DNA of 64,000 nt. Origin: JANMZO01 sp963763135 (lineage in GTDB: Bacteria > Actinomycetota > Acidimicrobiia > Acidimicrobiales > JANYDT01). Below, in pieces: positions 44,505 to 52,792 of the stretch. Position 1 is the stretch's first letter, and the number at the start of each line of letters is the position of its first letter. The position numbers and the translations under genes were made by a program. The DNA is taken from assembly GCA_963763135.1 (NCBI GenBank), contig CAVXNJ010000002.1, positions 1-64,000 on the forward strand, read 5' to 3'. The notes below the pieces were generated by a model, which made no database searches, was not told where the DNA came from, and was given only the letters and a program-made list of their open reading frames with translations.

Positions 44505-45509
44505 GTGAGTTGGTTGGTAGACGATTTCGAGCGCTCGCTGAGCTCCTCGTCGGTCAACACGCGTCAGGCCTACCGTCGCGACGTCGACCACTTCGTCGCG
44601 TGGGCGGAGTCCTCGGCGATCCCCGGGCCGAGCGGTGTCTCCCGACTCGTCCTGCGTCGTTATCTCGCCTTCATGGTCGGGGAGGGGTTCGCCAAAAGGT
44701 CCACGTCTCGGCACGTCGCCGCGCTGCGCAAGTACTTCGGATTTCTGGTCCGGCGCGGCGATCTGATCGCCGATCCCACCACCCGTCTGCACAGCCCTTC
44801 CGGCACCGGACGCCTGCCGAAGGTCCTTACGCGTACCGAAATCGACGACATGCTCGACACCGGCCCCGAGTCGAGGATGCGGGTTACCGAGTCGACCCTT
44901 CGCCCGTGGGAGAGCCCCGAGTTCCGCGCAGCACGCGACGAGCGCGACCAGACTCTGTTGGAGCTGCTCTACGGCAGCGGGTTGCGCGTGAGCGAACTTT
45001 GCGGAATGACCGCCGGGTCCGTCGATTCAGCGCAGGGGGTCGTGAAGGTACTCGGCAAGGGAAACAAGGAGCGGGTTGTCCCGCTCAGCGAGCCGGCCGC
45101 TGCGTGTCTCGATGGTTGGATGCGACGCGGGCGCGAAGCATTTGTCCGACACCTGCCGTCGGCCGAGTCGACCCCGCCCCCCGGAAACGAAGGCCGTTCC
45201 GCATCACGCGCAGGCGCCGAGGTCTCGAGCCGACGCGCCAAACCGTCATCGGTTCTGTTCCTGAACAACGCCGGAAAGCCGATCACGCCCCGCGACGTGC
45301 GGCGCATCGTGGATCGACGCTCATCGGTCCCGACCCATCCACACGCGCTCCGGCATACCTTCGCAACGCATCTTCTCGATGGTGGTGCCGATCTTCGAGT
45401 TGTCCAGGAACTCCTCGGCCATGCCGATCTGGCCACCACGCAGCGCTACACCCACGTCAGCAAAGAGCGCCTCCGAAAGGTTTTTGACAGTGCCCATCCC
45501 CGCGCTTGA
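44505..45509 (+). CDS. xerC: tyrosine recombinase XerC
   Basis: A 334-residue tyrosine recombinase from GTG 44505. The catalytic set is Arg161 (GLRVSEL), Lys185 (GKGNKER), His280/Arg283 (HALRHTFATHLL), His306 (LLGHADLATTQ) and Tyr315 (YTHVS). The N-terminal SAM-like domain runs to about 95. Residues 219-248 are an insert (SAESTPPPGNEGRSASRAGA) absent from most XerC. The gene separates chromosome dimers at dif with XerD. A TTG at 44481 is an alternative start. Confidence 0.93.
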   Translation: MSWLVDDFERSLSSSSVNTRQAYRRDVDHFVAWAESSAIPGPSGVSRLVLRRYLAFMVGEGFAKRSTSRHVAALRKYFGFLVRRGDLIADPTTRLHSPSGTGRLPKVLTRTEIDDMLDTGPESRMRVTESTLRPWESPEFRAARDERDQTLLELLYGSGLRVSELCGMTAGSVDSAQGVVKVLGKGNKERVVPLSEPAAACLDGWMRRGREAFVRHLPSAESTPPPGNEGRSASRAGAEVSSRRAKPSSVLFLNNAGKPITPRDVRRIVDRRSSVPTHPHALRHTFATHLLDGGADLRVVQELLGHADLATTQRYTHVSKERLRKVFDSAHPRA

Positions 45510-45657
45510 CCCTGTCAGCCGACGCCCGCACCCTGGCGGATCGGGCCCAACCGGTTCATTTTGCGTGCTCGCTCGGATGCGGGGAGCGTTCCTATCGCGA
45601 ACAAGTAGCGGTTCAGCCACTAACCTCTTGTCTCTACGTGAATGCCAAGGATGAACG

Positions 45658-46440
45658 GTGACTGAAGAAACCGACGAACAACGGGCAATGGCGGAGCTCT
45701 GGCGTTCGTATAAGGCTGAAAAATCCGGTGAAGTCCGAGATCGCCTGATCCTGCACTACTCCGCGCTCGTGAAGTACGTAGCGAGCCGTGTTTCGGTTGG
45801 TCTTCCTCAGAACGTCGAGCAGGCTGACCTGGTCAGTTACGGGATTTTCGGTCTGATCGACGCCATCGACAAGTTTGAACTCGACCGTGGCATCAAGTTC
45901 GAGACCTATGCGATCCGTCGTATCCGCGGAGCGATCATCGACGAACTGCGTTCAATCGACTGGGTTCCCCGCTCGGTACGTTCGAAGGCCCGGGCCATCG
46001 AAACGGCGTTCGGCTCTCTTGAGGCCGATCTCGGCCGGGCTCCGACCGATGCCGAGATGGCCAAGGCGCTCGAAATGACCGAGGCCGAACTTCAGAACAT
46101 CTTCACGCAGGTCTCGTTTGTTGGTGTTGTGGCACTCGACGACGTGTTTGTGCGTGGCGGCGACCGCAGCGAGGCGACGACCCTCGCGGATACGATCGCC
46201 GACAAGGGCGAGGGCCCGTCCGGCTTGTACGAAGTCGAAGAAATGCGTCAGGCGTTGGCGACGGCGATCAATCGGATGCCCGAACGGGAAAAAGTCGTTC
46301 TCACGCTTTACTACTACGAAGGTTTGACCCTCGCCGACATCGGTGAAGTTCTCGGCGTTACCGAGAGCCGGGTCTGCCAGATCCACACCCGAGCCGTTCT
46401 GCAACTTCGCAGCAAGCTCGCCTCGGCGTCCCCCGCCTAG
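45658..46440 (+). CDS. whiG: RNA polymerase sigma factor, WhiG/FliA family
   Basis: A 260-residue sigma-70 family protein. Region 2 has LPQNVEQADLVSYGIFGLIDAIDKFELDRGIKFETYAIRRIRGAIIDELRSIDWVPRS. Regions 3 and 4 have RAPTDAEMAKALEMTEAEL and LTLYYYEGLTLADIGEVLGVTESRVCQIHTRAV. It closely resembles WhiG, which controls sporulation or development in streptomycetes, and FliA of motile bacteria. No flagellar gene is present. GTG 45658 follows AAGGA. Confidence 0.94.
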   Translation: MTEETDEQRAMAELWRSYKAEKSGEVRDRLILHYSALVKYVASRVSVGLPQNVEQADLVSYGIFGLIDAIDKFELDRGIKFETYAIRRIRGAIIDELRSIDWVPRSVRSKARAIETAFGSLEADLGRAPTDAEMAKALEMTEAELQNIFTQVSFVGVVALDDVFVRGGDRSEATTLADTIADKGEGPSGLYEVEEMRQALATAINRMPEREKVVLTLYYYEGLTLADIGEVLGVTESRVCQIHTRAVLQLRSKLASASPA

Positions 46441-46608
46441 GCCCGCACCCCCTTCCCGCCGGTTCCGGTTTCAGCGGTTCCGGTTCTCCGGTGCCCGCAT
46501 CCACGACGAGCCCGTAGCGGCCGCCCGGACGGCCGACCACTCGTTGCGTCGGTGCTCTCATGCCACCTTCCCCCGTACCGTGTGCTTCGACGAACCTCGA
46601 GGTCGGTT

Positions 46609-47100
46609 ATGTCTCTTCACGAACGTGTCGTATCGAGGCGCATCGTGCGCCGTGTCGTTGCGACTGTGGTGATCGCGGCCCTGGCCGCGCAGATCAACGT
46701 GCTGCCCGCAGTCGCCCAAAACGTTCGAGTGATCTATCAGCCGCCCGTGGCCGGTCCGATCGTCGACGATTGGCGCCCGCCTGACAATCCCTACGGTGCC
46801 GGAAACCGAGGCGTCGACTTCTTCGCCGTGCCCGGACAACCGGTGTTCGCGGCGGCCGACGGGGTCGTGACCTTCGCCGGGCAGGTGGGTGGTTCCCTGT
46901 TCGTTGTCATGGCCCACGCCGACGGTCTCCGCACCACCATCGGGTTCGTCGGGTCCATCACGGTGCGGGTGGGAGCGGTGCTGAACCGGGGTGCCAAAGT
47001 CGCCGTGGCCAAGGGCCCGGTCCACTTCGGTGTCCGCAGCGGTAACGTCTACCTCGACCCGCGGACCCTCTTCGCCCGACGGGTCTGGCTCGTCGAATGA
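46609..47100 (+). CDS. secreted M23-like (LytM) peptidase, degenerate active site
   Basis: A 163-residue protein with a signal peptide (VVSRRIVRRVVATVVIAALAAQINVLPAVAQ) and a short LytM/M23 domain: NRGVDFFAVPGQPVFAAADGVVTFAGQVGGSLFVVMAHADGLRTTIGF and VHFGVRSGNVYLDPRTLF. In active M23 enzymes the pattern is HxGvD and HxH; here the first His is Arg (NRGVD) and the final motif keeps only one His (VHFGVR). Zinc is probably not held, so it may be an activator or a binding protein. The gene sits between whiG and rpsB as in many actinobacteria. Confidence 0.85.
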   Translation: MSLHERVVSRRIVRRVVATVVIAALAAQINVLPAVAQNVRVIYQPPVAGPIVDDWRPPDNPYGAGNRGVDFFAVPGQPVFAAADGVVTFAGQVGGSLFVVMAHADGLRTTIGFVGSITVRVGAVLNRGAKVAVAKGPVHFGVRSGNVYLDPRTLFARRVWLVE

Positions 47101-47309
47101 CCGCCTCGTGACCGCGTGGGGTGGGATTCACCAACGTGAACGGGAGCGCGTTCCCGTCGTCTAAGATCGACGGGCTTCAAGAATCGCTTGAAGTCCCTCT
47201 CGTCATCATCTTCCGGTCGCCTGTCGGATTACGTGGTCAACCACCCCGTTCGCATGCGCTCAGAGATGGCGGGAACTACGCATCACTAACCGGAACACAG
47301 GAGTCAATC

Positions 47310-48254
47310 ATGGCCAACCCGGCCCCAGTAATCACCATGCGCCAGCTGCTCGAAGCAGGCGTGCACTTCGGACACCAGACCCGCCGTTGGAACCCGAAGA
47401 TGAAGCGCTTCATCTACGGTGAGCGCAACGGCATCTACATCATCGACCTCAACCAGACCCTGAACCGGGTTGAGTCGGCCTACACCTACGTCCGCGACCT
47501 CGTCGCCGGCGGCGGAACGATCCTCTTCGTGGGCACCAAGAAGCAGTCGCAGGACCCGATCGCGAACTACGCCGACCGTTGCGGCATGCCGTATGTCAAC
47601 GAGCGTTGGCTCGGCGGCATGCTCACCAACTTCTCCACCATCAGCGGCCGTGTGAAGAAGATGCAGGAATACGAGCGGATGAAGGCAGCCGGCGACTTCG
47701 AGCACATGCCGAAGAAGGAAGCCCTCATCCTCAGCCGTGAGCTCGAGAAGCTCCAGCGCAACCTCGGCGGTATCCGTGGCATGAGCCGTCTGCCCGACGC
47801 CATCTTCGTGCTCGACACGAAGAAGGAACACATCGCGGTTACCGAAGCCAACAAGCTGAAGCTGCCGGTTGTGGCCGTCGTCGACACCAACTGCGATCCC
47901 GACGTCATCGACTTCGTGATCCCGGGCAACGACGATGCCATCCGCTCCGGCAACCTGCTGTGCCGTGTCATCGCCGACGCCGTCGAAGAAGGCCGCTACA
48001 TCAACGCCCGCCGCAACGGTGGCCGGTCGACCGTCCCGAACACCGCCGATGCCGTGTTCGATGCCGAGGCCGAGGCCAAGCGTGCTGAGCAGCAGGCTGC
48101 CGCCCGCAACCAGGCCGCTGCCGCTCAGGCTGAGCGCGAGGCCCGCCTTCTGGCGGCCAAGGCCGAAGCAGCTTCCGCTCCCGCAGCCGAAGCTCCTGCT
48201 GCTGAGGCACCTGCTGCTGAGGCACCTGTCGCCGAAGCTCCCGCCGAGGCCTGA
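47310..48254 (+). CDS. rpsB: 30S ribosomal protein S2
   Basis: A 314-residue S2 with the diagnostic MRQLLEAGVHFGHQTRRWNPKMKRFIYGERNGIYIIDL, FVGTKKQSQDPIANYADRCGMPYVNERWLGGMLTNF and VVDTNCDPDVIDFVIPGNDDAIRS. The C-terminal 70 residues are an Ala/Glu/Pro-rich tail (EAPAAEAPAAEAPVAEAP) typical of GC-rich actinobacteria. ATG 47310 follows AGGAG. A 12-bp stem-loop sits between it and tsf. Confidence 0.97.
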   Translation: MANPAPVITMRQLLEAGVHFGHQTRRWNPKMKRFIYGERNGIYIIDLNQTLNRVESAYTYVRDLVAGGGTILFVGTKKQSQDPIANYADRCGMPYVNERWLGGMLTNFSTISGRVKKMQEYERMKAAGDFEHMPKKEALILSRELEKLQRNLGGIRGMSRLPDAIFVLDTKKEHIAVTEANKLKLPVVAVVDTNCDPDVIDFVIPGNDDAIRSGNLLCRVIADAVEEGRYINARRNGGRSTVPNTADAVFDAEAEAKRAEQQAAARNQAAAAQAEREARLLAAKAEAASAPAAEAPAAEAPAAEAPVAEAPAEA

Positions 48255-48267
48255 GCCACACCTGTTG

Positions 48268-48297
48268 AGGTTGACGGCGCCAGCTCGCCGTCAACCT
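48268..48297 (+). promoter_or_regulatory. stem-loop between rpsB and tsf
   Basis: AGGTTGACGGCG / CGCCGTCAACCT, 12 bp with a CCAGCT loop. There is no U-tract, so partial termination or message stabilising is more likely than a full stop. Confidence 0.7.
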
Positions 48298-48436
48298 GCA
48301 ACCGCGTCCTATGAGCGGCGGCGACGCTCGGCGCGCCGTCTCCGCTTCATACGGCGGAATCCTGATCTGAACCGATCTGCATCACCTTGTCCTGCACCAA
48401 ACGGTCGCCCAGCGACCTCACCTAGAAGAGAAAACC

Positions 48437-49225
48437 GTGGCAATTTCCGCTAAAGAAATTCAGCGCCTCCGCGAAACCGCGGGCGTCGGCATGATGGACG
48501 CCAAGAAGGCGCTCGAAGCATGCGATGGCAACTTCGACGAAGCGATCAAGTACCTCCGCGAGAAGGGCCTGGCCAAGATGGCCGAGCGCACCGACCGCGA
48601 CAACGCCCAGGGCGCCATCGCCATCGGCAAATCCGGCCGGGCCTTCGCGATCGCCCAGGTGAAGTGCGAAACCGACTTCGTCGCCAAGTCCCCCGACTTC
48701 AAAGCGCTCGTGCAGGCCATTGCCGACACCGTCGCCGAGAAGGGCGAAGCTGCCGTCTCGGAGCACCAGTCAGCCCTCGAAGCACTGATCGTGTCGCTCA
48801 AGGAAAACATCGAACTCGGACGCATCGTCCGCTTCGATGCTCCGGCCGACGCCATCATCGACACCTACCTTCACATCCAAAGCGAGCGCGGCGTCAACGC
48901 CACGATGGTCGAAGTTGTCGGCGGCACCGAGGAAATGGCGCATGACATCGCCTTGCACATTGCCTTCGCCCGTCCGAAGTACCTGACCCGCGACGAAGTC
49001 CCGGCGGAAACCGTCGAGGCCGAGAAGGAAATTCTCACGCAGGTCACCCGCAACGAGGGCAAGCCCGAAGCGGCGCTGACGAAGATCGTCGAAGGCCGCA
49101 TGAACGGGTACTTCAAGGAGCGGTGTCTGGTCGAACAGGATTGGGCCAAAGACAACAAACTGTCCATCGGCGCCATGCTCGGTTCGGCAAAGATCACCCG
49201 CTTCGCCCAAGTCGAAATCGGCTGA
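48437..49225 (+). CDS. tsf: translation elongation factor Ts
   Basis: A 262-residue EF-Ts, the guanine-nucleotide exchange factor of EF-Tu. The N-terminal module has IQRLRETAGVGMMDAKKALEACDGNFDEAIKYLREKGL, and the core has CETDFVAKSPDFKALVQ, with the TDFVA motif that enters EF-Tu. GTG 48437 is the start, within a GAAAA-rich leader. The gene ends in a terminator at 49246. Confidence 0.97.
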   Translation: MAISAKEIQRLRETAGVGMMDAKKALEACDGNFDEAIKYLREKGLAKMAERTDRDNAQGAIAIGKSGRAFAIAQVKCETDFVAKSPDFKALVQAIADTVAEKGEAAVSEHQSALEALIVSLKENIELGRIVRFDAPADAIIDTYLHIQSERGVNATMVEVVGGTEEMAHDIALHIAFARPKYLTRDEVPAETVEAEKEILTQVTRNEGKPEAALTKIVEGRMNGYFKERCLVEQDWAKDNKLSIGAMLGSAKITRFAQVEIG

Positions 49226-49245
49226 GCGTCACACCAGTTACGAAC

Positions 49246-49275
49246 CGGTCGGAGCCAAATGGCTCCGACCGTTTC
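49246..49275 (+). terminator. terminator after tsf
   Basis: CGGTCGGAGCCA / TGGCTCCGACCG, 12 bp around AA, then TTTC. It lies 20 bases after the tsf stop and would separate rpsB-tsf from pyrH. Confidence 0.8.
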
Positions 49276-49346
49276 GCGTAACGTCCCAAATGGAACCCCC
49301 CTGCAGGAAACCGCATCACCTGCAACCAGTCTGAGGTCAGAAAACA

Positions 49347-50072
49347 ATGGCTACACCGAAGTGGAATCGTGTCCTGCTGAAACTCTCCGGTGAAGCCTTC
49401 GCCGGCGAACACGGGGAATCGATCGACGGTACCGTCGTCGGCCGGATCGCTTCGGAAATCTCCGAGGCGCGATCGGAACTCGGCGTCGAAATCGCCATAG
49501 TCGTCGGCGGCGGCAACATCTGGCGCGGTGCACGCGGTGCGAACTCCGGAATCGACCGGGCGACCGCCGACTACATGGGCATGCTCGCCACGGTGATGAA
49601 CGCGCTGGCCCTGCAAGACGCCTTGGAGAAGGCCGGGCAACCGTCACGGGTCCAAAGCGCGATCCACATGTCGGAAGTCGCCGAGCCGTACATCCGCCGT
49701 CGGGCGCTTCGTCATCTCGAAAAGGGGCGGGTCGTCATTTTCGCTGCGGGTATCGGCCAGCCGTTCCTGACCACCGACACGCCGGCCGCCATGCGTGCCG
49801 CTGAGATCGACGCCAAGGCCGTGCTGAAGGCGACGCACGGCGAGGTCGACGGAATCTACTCCGCCGACCCCAAGCTCGATCCGACGGCCACGAAGTACGA
49901 CACCGTCTCCTACGCCGAAGTGCTCGAAAAGGGACTCAAGGTGATGGATGCGACAGCAATCGCGTTCTGCATGGACAACAACCTGCCGATCGTCGTGTTC
50001 AACCTCATGGAGCACGGCAATATCCGCAAAGTGCTCATAGGCAACCCGCCAATCGGTACGCTTGTCTCATGA
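49347..50072 (+). CDS. pyrH: UMP kinase
   Basis: A 241-residue amino-acid-kinase-fold enzyme that makes UDP from UMP. Signature regions are RVLLKLSGEAFAGE, VVGGGNIWRGARG, ADYMGMLATVMNALALQDALE, GIGQPFLTTDTPAAMRAAEI and KATHGEVDGIYSADP. It overlaps frr by four bases (ATGA), the classic arrangement. Confidence 0.97.
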   Translation: MATPKWNRVLLKLSGEAFAGEHGESIDGTVVGRIASEISEARSELGVEIAIVVGGGNIWRGARGANSGIDRATADYMGMLATVMNALALQDALEKAGQPSRVQSAIHMSEVAEPYIRRRALRHLEKGRVVIFAAGIGQPFLTTDTPAAMRAAEIDAKAVLKATHGEVDGIYSADPKLDPTATKYDTVSYAEVLEKGLKVMDATAIAFCMDNNLPIVVFNLMEHGNIRKVLIGNPPIGTLVS

Positions 50073-50626
50073 TTGATGATCTGCTGGCCGATGCCATGGA
50101 GAAGATGGCCAAGGCGGCGGCCCACGTGCAAGAAGAATTTGTGGCGATCCGCACCGGACGCGCCAACCCGGCGTTGATCGAAAAGATCAGGGTTGAGTAC
50201 TACGGGACCGAAACGCCCCTTCAGCAGCTGGCCTCGTTCAGCGTGCCCGAAGCCCGCACCCTGATCGTGCAGCCCTTCGACAAAGCATCGATGAAGGCCA
50301 TCGAAAAGGCGATCCAGAACTCCGATCTCGGCATCACGCCGTCCAACGACGGCACCGTCATACGGCTGAACTTCCCGACGCTCACCCAGGAGCGCCGCAA
50401 GGACTTCGTGAAGATCGCCAAGGGCAAAGCCGAAGACGGCAAGGTGGCGGTGCGCAACGTGCGTCGGTCGGTTCGTACCCAACTCGAGAAGCTCGAGAAG
50501 GATTCCGAGATCGGAACCGACGATCTGAAGCGGGCCGAAAAGGAACTCGACAAGATCACCGAGGAATACATTTCCGACATCGAGAAGCTCCTTCTGCACA
50601 AAGAAGCGGAACTGCTCGAAGTCTGA
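50069..50626 (+). CDS. frr: ribosome recycling factor
   Basis: A 185-residue two-domain protein that, with EF-G, splits ribosomes after termination. It has MEKMAKAAAHVQEEFVAIRTGRANPALIEKIRVEYYGTETPLQQLASFSVPEARTL and the C-terminal triple-helix KIAKGKAEDGKVAVRNVRRS. Length and content are normal. Confidence 0.97.
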   Translation: MIDDLLADAMEKMAKAAAHVQEEFVAIRTGRANPALIEKIRVEYYGTETPLQQLASFSVPEARTLIVQPFDKASMKAIEKAIQNSDLGITPSNDGTVIRLNFPTLTQERRKDFVKIAKGKAEDGKVAVRNVRRSVRTQLEKLEKDSEIGTDDLKRAEKELDKITEEYISDIEKLLLHKEAELLEV

Positions 50627-50996
50627 GCGTTGGTCCGTGCTGAAACGGCATCGACCCTCGACGTGAACCCCGAGGCGTGGCCGGTTGTCAGCAGATGGCT
50701 GGATCGGGCGATGTAACGCAGGGTGTGGGTGAACAACCCCACACCCCAACTGTCTCCGTCGGCTGGGCGCATGCCGTGGTCAAATCCGCGCGCTGCGAGA
50801 CATTTCGGACTAGGAAGTCGTCCAACAAAACTTCAAGTTCGGATGCGTTCCGAGCATGTGGGTTTCGAAGGACGCGCAGAGGCATCGCATCGGACTCGAC
50901 GTCAGACGAGCTGGTGAACTCGAAGGAAGCACAAGCAACACTCCAGGCTCGAAGTCATTCCGGGCTTGTGACCACGAAGGAAGAGCAGAGGCAAGT
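50627..50996. other. gap with leader of cdsA, no convincing gene
   Basis: These 370 bases have open frames in several registers but none with a recognisable product. The words GAAGGACGCGCAGAGGCA (near 50869), GAAGGAAGCACAAGCAAC (near 50925) and GAAGGAAGAGCAGAGGCAAG (near 50978) are related, so the leader before cdsA is made of diverged repeats. Confidence 0.5.
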
Positions 50997-52577
50997 ATGG
51001 ACGAAACCGAGCCCGAAGAAGTTCGGATTCTGGGTGCGAACGAAGCGGCCAACAGCCGCGCTCCGGAACGGTCCTCCCGACCGGCTTCGGCCCCCTCCGC
51101 TCGATCTGTCCCCACCCCTTCGTGGGATGACGAGGAAGAAGGCTGGGACTCCGAGTGGCTCGCCGCCGACGGCGATCTTGATTTGGAAGACGACCCGTTT
51201 CCGGCATCGGGCCGCGGCCCTCACGGCGACGCCGATGAACCGGCCTGGGGCGAGGAAACGGCGTACCTGGAACACGGGTCCGACACCTCAGACCATGACG
51301 ACGCCGACGCCGACGATCTGGCACCTTCCGAGGGAGAGCCGTACAACGCTCCGGCCGCGGCAGCTCCGCCGATTCTGCGCTTCGAAGACGACGAAGCCCA
51401 CGACGACGGACGCGACGCCTGGTCGAGCTTCGCCGAGCGCGGGCCGAGGTGGCGGACGGGTGGAGCCGACTTCGATGAAGGCGACGAGGAAGCCGTCGCA
51501 GCGCTCGGGTCGGCCGATACACGGGTAGGCACGCTCGATCCCGATCGGGCTGAAGAGAGCGATCTGTACCGCTTCGCCGACGAAGGTGATGCGAAGCCGG
51601 AAAAGCCCCGCAGCCCGCGTCCCACGGCTCCTCGCGAAGGTGCCCGCACGAGCGGCCGGGCCGGTGCCCGTCGCCCACCCCAGCGTTCAAGTGGCGGACC
51701 CGGGGGACCCGGTGGTGCCAGTGGGGCACCGCGTTCGGGCCAGCGTCCGGCGGCCGCGCAGCGTTCAGCCACTCTGGCGATGCGGGTCGGTACCGGCGTA
51801 CTCCTCATCGGTATCTTCCTCGGCACGCTCGCGCTGTTGAAGGAGAAGGGCGGGGTCGCCCTCGTCGCCATCGTTGCGGTCCTCGGCGTCCTGGAGTTCT
51901 ACACATCACTGCGTCAACGGGGGTTCCAGCCCGCGGTGCTCCCCGGTGCGGTGGCTACGTTGTTGATGCCGATCGCCGCGTACTCCGAGGGCCCGAGTGG
52001 CATCGTCCTCTCCGTGTTGCTCGCCACGATCGCAACGTTGCTGTGGTACCTCTTCGGCGTGGTCCGCGACCGACCGGCCGTGAACATGGCGGTGACGCTT
52101 CTCGGCGTCTTGTACGTCGGCGTTCTGGCCAGCACCGCCGGACTCTTCCTGCACAACGATCATGGCGTGGAAATCCTTTCCGGTGCCGTCGTCGGAACGA
52201 TCGTGTACGACATGGTCGGGTTCTTCGTCGGCGCGAACCTCGGCAGCCGCCCGCTCGCCCCGGACATCAGCCCGAACAAGACCATTGAAGGGCTCATCGG
52301 CGGAATGGTCGCTGCGGTGATCGCTTCGATCGTCCTCGGCAAGTTCTTGGATCCGTGGTCTGCATCGACGGGCGCGACACTCGTTCTTGGTGTCGCAATT
52401 GCCGTCATGGCCCCGCTCGGCGATCTCACCGAGTCGATGATCAAGCGCGATCTCGGCATCAAAGACATGGGGACCCTGCTGCCCGGCCACGGCGGTGTGC
52501 TCGATCGGGTAGACGCTCTGCTCTTCACGGTCCCGGCCGTCTACTGCATCGCTCGCTGGAAGGGCTGGGCGCCCTAA
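50997..52577 (+). CDS. cdsA: phosphatidate cytidylyltransferase (CDP-diglyceride synthase) with long acidic N-terminus
   Basis: A 526-residue protein. Residues 1-250 are disordered and acidic (EEEGWDSEWLAADGDLDLEDD and similar), then Pro/Arg/Gly-rich. Residues 265-526 hold about eight membrane helices and the CDP-alcohol signature GDLTESMIKRDLGIKDMGTLLPGHGGVLDRVDALLF. The enzyme makes CDP-diacylglycerol for phospholipids. Common CdsA proteins are 270-300 residues, so the head nearly doubles the size. ATG 50997 follows AGAGG. The start could be lower, but no strong site is seen before the membrane part. Confidence 0.92.
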   Translation: MDETEPEEVRILGANEAANSRAPERSSRPASAPSARSVPTPSWDDEEEGWDSEWLAADGDLDLEDDPFPASGRGPHGDADEPAWGEETAYLEHGSDTSDHDDADADDLAPSEGEPYNAPAAAAPPILRFEDDEAHDDGRDAWSSFAERGPRWRTGGADFDEGDEEAVAALGSADTRVGTLDPDRAEESDLYRFADEGDAKPEKPRSPRPTAPREGARTSGRAGARRPPQRSSGGPGGPGGASGAPRSGQRPAAAQRSATLAMRVGTGVLLIGIFLGTLALLKEKGGVALVAIVAVLGVLEFYTSLRQRGFQPAVLPGAVATLLMPIAAYSEGPSGIVLSVLLATIATLLWYLFGVVRDRPAVNMAVTLLGVLYVGVLASTAGLFLHNDHGVEILSGAVVGTIVYDMVGFFVGANLGSRPLAPDISPNKTIEGLIGGMVAAVIASIVLGKFLDPWSASTGATLVLGVAIAVMAPLGDLTESMIKRDLGIKDMGTLLPGHGGVLDRVDALLFTVPAVYCIARWKGWAP

Positions 52578-52607
52578 CGCCACGGGCCAACCAAGCAGTT
52601 CCGTATG

Positions 52608-52640
52608 AAGGGTGGGTGTGAGCAATTCACACCCACCCTT
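52608..52640 (+). terminator. terminator after cdsA
   Basis: AAGGGTGGGTGTGA / TCACACCCACCCTT, 14 bp with a GCAAT loop, then CTTGCT. It starts 30 bases after the cdsA stop. Confidence 0.88.
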
Positions 52641-52648
52641 CTTGCTGT

Positions 52649-52729
52649 GCGGGACCTGGAATGTGCGCGACCTGGAATGTCGCGCGACCTGGGATGTGAA
52701 CGACCCGGAATGTGAACGACCTGGAAGCT
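52649..52729. repeat. 16-17-bp tandem repeat, five copies
   Basis: Five units of the form GCGCGACCTGGAATGT, the last changed to GAACGACCTGGAAGCTGAACC. That last unit matches CGACCTGAAAGCTGAACC of the 55-bp array at 38181 with one mismatch in 18, linking the two arrays. It lies between cdsA and dxr. Confidence 0.9.
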
Positions 52730-52792
52730 GAACCGGCCGTCAGGCGTGAGCGTCTCATCGCTTAGTCATACCGTCCGTGCAAGGCTGTAGGA

